Part shown: positions 6,007 through 7,960 of the stretch, one piece after another
Layout: each line of letters begins with the position of its first letter
Numbering within the stretch: position 1 is the first letter of the stretch
Assembly: GCA_002305045.1 (NCBI GenBank)
Contig: DBPX01000017.1
Coordinates: 1-7,960, forward strand
From: Ruminococcus sp. UBA1409
Lineage (GTDB): Bacteria; Bacillota; Clostridia; Oscillospirales; Ruminococcaceae
Length of the DNA stretch: 7,960 nucleotides
Direction: 5' to 3'
The notes under the pieces: model-generated
Told to the model about the DNA's origin: nothing
Databases searched by the model: none
The model's input: only the letters and a program-made list of their open reading frames with translations
Translations under genes and position numbers: made by a program

Positions 6007-6047
6007 CAAAAAAATGAGAGCATACCACACGAAGTGATAGCTCTCAT
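6007..6047 (-). terminator. Second minus-strand terminator of the lysis operon
   Basis: Read on the minus strand, ATGAGAGC pairs with GCTCTCAT (6040-6047 with 6014-6021). A further inner stem TATCAC/GTGGTA encloses the loop TTCGT. A run of seven T follows (6008-6014 on the plus strand is A7). Confidence 0.85.
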
Positions 6048-6050
6048 CTT

Positions 6051-6080
6051 AAGTAAAAGGGCTGATATTCGACCAGCCCC
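6051..6080 (-). terminator. First minus-strand terminator of the lysis operon
   Basis: On the minus strand GGGCTG (6074-6079) pairs with CAGCCC (6059-6064) around a 9-base loop, followed by TTTTACTT. It lies about 64 bases after the stop of the 210-residue protein gene. Confidence 0.75.
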
Positions 6081-6143
6081 AAAGTTGTTGGAATGTAATC
6101 ATTGTCAACGAACATTTCACCCACAAATATCCGAACGCTTTGA

Positions 6144-6776
6144 TTATTCACCGGTGATATAGCCTCTGATATATTCGGTAAAAGAGCGAGTCTTCAACCG
6201 AAGCTCATAGGCTTCTTCGATAATCCGGTGTGCAATTTCGACCTCACCATTTGTCAGATTGTGATCGTGGAGATAATTCTCATAATCATTATATATCTTA
6301 AAGATTCTGTTGAACTCTTCCATTGATACAAGTGCATTTTCGTCAGCGACTTTGGTGGAGAACGCAATAATGCGGTCTCTGCTGCTTTGGATGAATATCT
6401 CCTCGGTCAGCTTTGTATTGTCCTTCAGAGCCTGCGTTACATCTGCCAAATTCTTTGTGATGTCTACGATTGAATTGTCATATACTACTGCACGCTCATT
6501 TACCCAGTTCATCCAACTGTTTCGCTTTGTAATGTTGTCTTCTGAGTAATGAGCATTGACTTCGCTGAGGAGCAGCTTAACCTCTCTCAGCGTTTGGGCT
6601 GTTTCATTCTTTTCCTGCTTTCTTCGGGAGAAGAACTTACGAACCTTAAGAACCTCCGGCACGACCTTACCCTTGAATTCAAGAAACTCGCCAATGATTT
6701 GCATCACAAGGAAGCACCCGATGATAACAAGACCAACCTTTACTGGCGCATCCAAATATTCAAGGTACCCAATCAT
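6144..6776 (-). CDS. Phage membrane-anchored coiled-coil protein of unknown function
   Basis: The 210-residue protein has one N-terminal membrane helix (about residues 12-33, GLVIIGCFLVMQIIGE). A basic stretch (35-55, with FFSRRKQEK) follows and suggests the C-terminal part is in the cytoplasm. Residues 55-205 look almost wholly helical with long charged heptad-like segments. The C-terminal part, with EEFNRIFKIYNDYENYLHDH and TNGEVEIAHRIIEEAYE, is of a kind I associate with prophage proteins of gut Clostridia; I know no assigned function. It is the last gene of the lysis operon. Its ATG is 5 bases after the stop of the holin-like gene, with only a weak AAGG site, so its translation is probably coupled to that gene. 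A role in lysis timing or in exclusion at the membrane would be speculation. Confidence 0.85.
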   Translation of the reverse strand: MIGYLEYLDAPVKVGLVIIGCFLVMQIIGEFLEFKGKVVPEVLKVRKFFSRRKQEKNETAQTLREVKLLLSEVNAHYSEDNITKRNSWMNWVNERAVVYDNSIVDITKNLADVTQALKDNTKLTEEIFIQSSRDRIIAFSTKVADENALVSMEEFNRIFKIYNDYENYLHDHNLTNGEVEIAHRIIEEAYELRLKTRSFTEYIRGYITGE

Positions 6777-6781
6777 AAGCC

Positions 6782-7126
6782 TTACTCACCCGCTTTTTCT
6801 GCAGCAGGAACGGCAGGATTGATAACCTTGCTCATGTCACACAGACGGTCGATCATTTCTGCGATTGCGTCATAATCAATATCGTAATTGATGCCATCTG
6901 AGCCAGCCTTGAGCATTGCCAGAACCCATTCCTTACGCTCTGCACCCTCCTCAAACTTGGTCTAAGCAGTCTCCATAAGCTCTATGACCTTCTTTAACAC
7001 AATATTCCAGTTACGCTCCTTTACGGCCTGCTTTACATATTTGACAAGCTGAATGGCCAGAGGGATAGCTGCTGCCAAACCGGAAGCGATAGCAGCGATG
7101 AGCTTCAAAATTTCCATCCAATCCAT
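6782..7126 (-). pseudogene. Holin-like gene (LLH-type layout) interrupted by an in-frame TAG
   Basis: Read through one TAG, the frame gives a 114-position protein. The start is MDWMEILKLIAAIASG, with a hydrophobic helix at about residues 6-31 (ending AAAIPLAIQLV). A charged tail follows: ELMETA, stop, TKFEEGAERKEWVLAML, then NYDIDYDAIAEMIDRLC and the terminal EKAGE with TAA at 6782. A small one-helix protein with a conserved acidic/basic tail, placed beside an endolysin, is typical of LLH-like phage holins, which release the endolysin through the membrane. The TAG (6962-6964) replaces codon 55, at a position where I would expect Glu or Gln. As written only a 54-residue helix-containing fragment is made. 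Reading frame and coding character are intact on both sides, so this is one point change and not general decay. Suppression of TAG by a phage tRNA is an alternative. Confidence 0.75.
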
Positions 7127-7133
7127 ATTCATA

Positions 7134-7138
7134 CCTCC
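7134..7138 (-). promoter_or_regulatory. Ribosome binding site that decides the holin-like start
   Basis: On the minus strand GGAGG lies 7 bases before the ATG at 7126 but only 1 base before an in-frame ATG at 7132. The second ATG (7126) is therefore the likely start. Confidence 0.75.
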
Positions 7139-7160
7139 ATATCATTTTCTCGACAGGCCG

Positions 7161-7960
7161 TTAGACCTTATCGGCGTAATCAAGTGAGATCCAGCCCACG
7201 CCGGACTTGAGCTTGCCCCACTTACTTGCCCCCTTACCGTCAGACTCGGCAACAATGGTATAAACCCCTTTGTTTTTGATTGTGCCGGCAATAGCATAGT
7301 TGGTGCCTGCGCCCTTACGGATGTTAAGAGCATCGGCATTAACTTTAATCCTATAAGGCTCGAACACTGTTTCCGCAGAAACAGCTTTAGCAACCGTCAG
7401 ATACTTGGTATTGACAGGGCTGTTGATAGCGTTCTTTCCATCTGCAGACTTATTGATAACCGCTCTGTCTCCACTGACCCCGCTTACAATCCAAGTCTTG
7501 TTTTTAACCCAAGTAGGAATTGTTTTGCCATTATAATAAGTCGCATTAGCAGCGATTTTAACTTCATCACCCTTTTTAACAGAATTTGCAGAAGGCTGAA
7601 ATGGGGCAGTATCAGCACCACATGCGCTTGCTGTAGTACCGGGTGGCAGAATAAAACCTTGGAAGGTGTATGCGCTGCCAAGATAATATCCGCTCGCCTT
7701 AGTCATCGTCTTCATATAGAAGCGTGTACCGCCATAGGCACTGTTGGATGTCACCACATCGCCGTTGCTCTTAACCTCTTCAACGATAGCCACATGACCA
7801 GCACCGTCTGCAGCGTTGCCCGCTTGTCCTTTACGCCAGCAAATAACAGCGCCTTGAACAGGTGTCTGGCTGCGCTTGTAGCCGTCTGAGGTATAACCGT
7901 ACCAGTTCTCCGCATTGGCTCTGCTCAGCTTCGGACGGATGCCTGTAATCTCATAAAAAC
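7161..7960 (-). CDS. Phage endolysin: CHAP domain plus two SH3-like domains (N-terminus beyond window)
   Basis: The frame stays open to the right edge, so the gene begins outside the window. A GTG at 7793 is an internal Val, not a start: it lies inside the CHAP motif GHVAIVEEV. The visible part starts FYEITGIRPKLSRANAENWYG and continues through TPVQGAVICWRKGQ to the catalytic His (codon 7794-7796) and SNSAYGG. These are core parts of a CHAP cysteine amidase/peptidase domain; the catalytic Cys should lie upstream, outside the window. Two cell-wall-binding SH3-like domains follow, at about 7391-7580 (VKKGDEVKIAANATYYNGK) and 7164-7350 (ADALNIRKGAGTNY ... GWISLDY). The enzyme cuts peptidoglycan to release phage. 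It precedes the holin-like gene by 34 bases in one leftward operon, the reverse of the common holin-first order. Its stop is TAA. Confidence 0.92.
   Translation of the reverse strand, partial: FYEITGIRPKLSRANAENWYGYTSDGYKRSQTPVQGAVICWRKGQAGNAADGAGHVAIVEEVKSNGDVVTSNSAYGGTRFYMKTMTKASGYYLGSAYTFQGFILPPGTTASACGADTAPFQPSANSVKKGDEVKIAANATYYNGKTIPTWVKNKTWIVSGVSGDRAVINKSADGKNAINSPVNTKYLTVAKAVSAETVFEPYRIKVNADALNIRKGAGTNYAIAGTIKNKGVYTIVAESDGKGASKWGKLKSGVGWISLDYADKV

Larger units (their letters stand above)
5731..6143. other. 412-base gene-free region between lysS and the prophage lysis genes
   Basis: No convincing gene lies here. The region holds a short TTTTACCAC direct repeat, two plus-strand terminators and two minus-strand terminators pointing at each other. 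The 96 bases between the two plus-strand terminators (5852-5947) are AT-rich and I see no gene or promoter in them. The phage attachment junction is probably within this stretch or at the lysS end. Confidence 0.7.
5731..7960. mobile_element. Lysis end of a prophage (left boundary approximate, right end outside window)
   Basis: Three leftward genes encode phage-type products: endolysin, holin-like protein and a membrane coiled-coil protein. Their codon use differs from the host genes: the visible part of the endolysin uses only ATT/ATC for Ile, while the host genes use ATA freely. Prophages often carry the lysis module at one end next to the attachment site, which fits the position beside the 3' end of lysS. 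No integrase, capsid or tail gene is in view, so completeness is unknown. Confidence 0.75.

Noticed and set aside
6549..6875. Plus-strand ORFs opposite the phage genes
   Set aside because: They are shadows of the minus-strand lysis genes; no ribosome site or recognisable product.
6782..6961. Internal restart after the TAG producing the C-terminal half of the holin-like protein
   Set aside because: A GAGGAGG stretch follows the TAG, but no in-frame ATG, GTG or TTG lies at a workable distance from it.

Overview
The window looks like the chromosome of a spore-forming, low-to-mid GC Firmicute of class Clostridia, probably a gut Ruminococcaceae/Oscillospirales relative, with the lysis end of an integrated prophage on the right. 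The support is a spoVAC spore gene, a greA-lysS pair, a GH39 beta-xylosidase, near-consensus TTGACA-17-TATAAT promoters with strong Shine-Dalgarno sites, and heavy use of ATA and AGG codons in the host genes. This placement is inference; no rRNA or other phylogenetic marker is present.

Left part (1-1153, minus strand): a tRNA operon (Val-TAC, then Asp-GTC, then the 5' end of a third tRNA cut by the window edge) driven by a perfect consensus promoter. Upstream of it lies a gene of unknown function encoding a membrane protein with a long charged coiled coil, one membrane helix and an outer domain. That gene has its own consensus promoter at 1199-1227. Middle part (1332-5730, plus strand): spoVAC stands alone without spoVAD or spoVAE. 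It is followed by a beta-xylosidase gene with a strongly folded, roughly cloverleaf-shaped leader, then greA (transcript-cleavage factor) and lysS (lysyl-tRNA synthetase). A hairpin with a T-rich tail sits between greA and lysS.

Right part (5731-7960): after lysS there are 412 bases without a gene. They hold two plus-strand terminators facing two minus-strand terminators, and a short direct repeat. From there leftward-running phage genes fill the window: a CHAP-SH3 endolysin (cut by the right edge), a holin-like gene, and a membrane-anchored coiled-coil protein. Codon use changes at this point. The layout suggests a prophage inserted at or just beyond the 3' end of lysS, with its lysis module next to the attachment end.

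The two most notable points are an in-frame amber (TAG) codon inside an otherwise intact holin-like gene, which could be decay or phage stop-codon suppression, and the structured leader of the xylosidase gene. I did not find a complete, clearly new multi-gene system.
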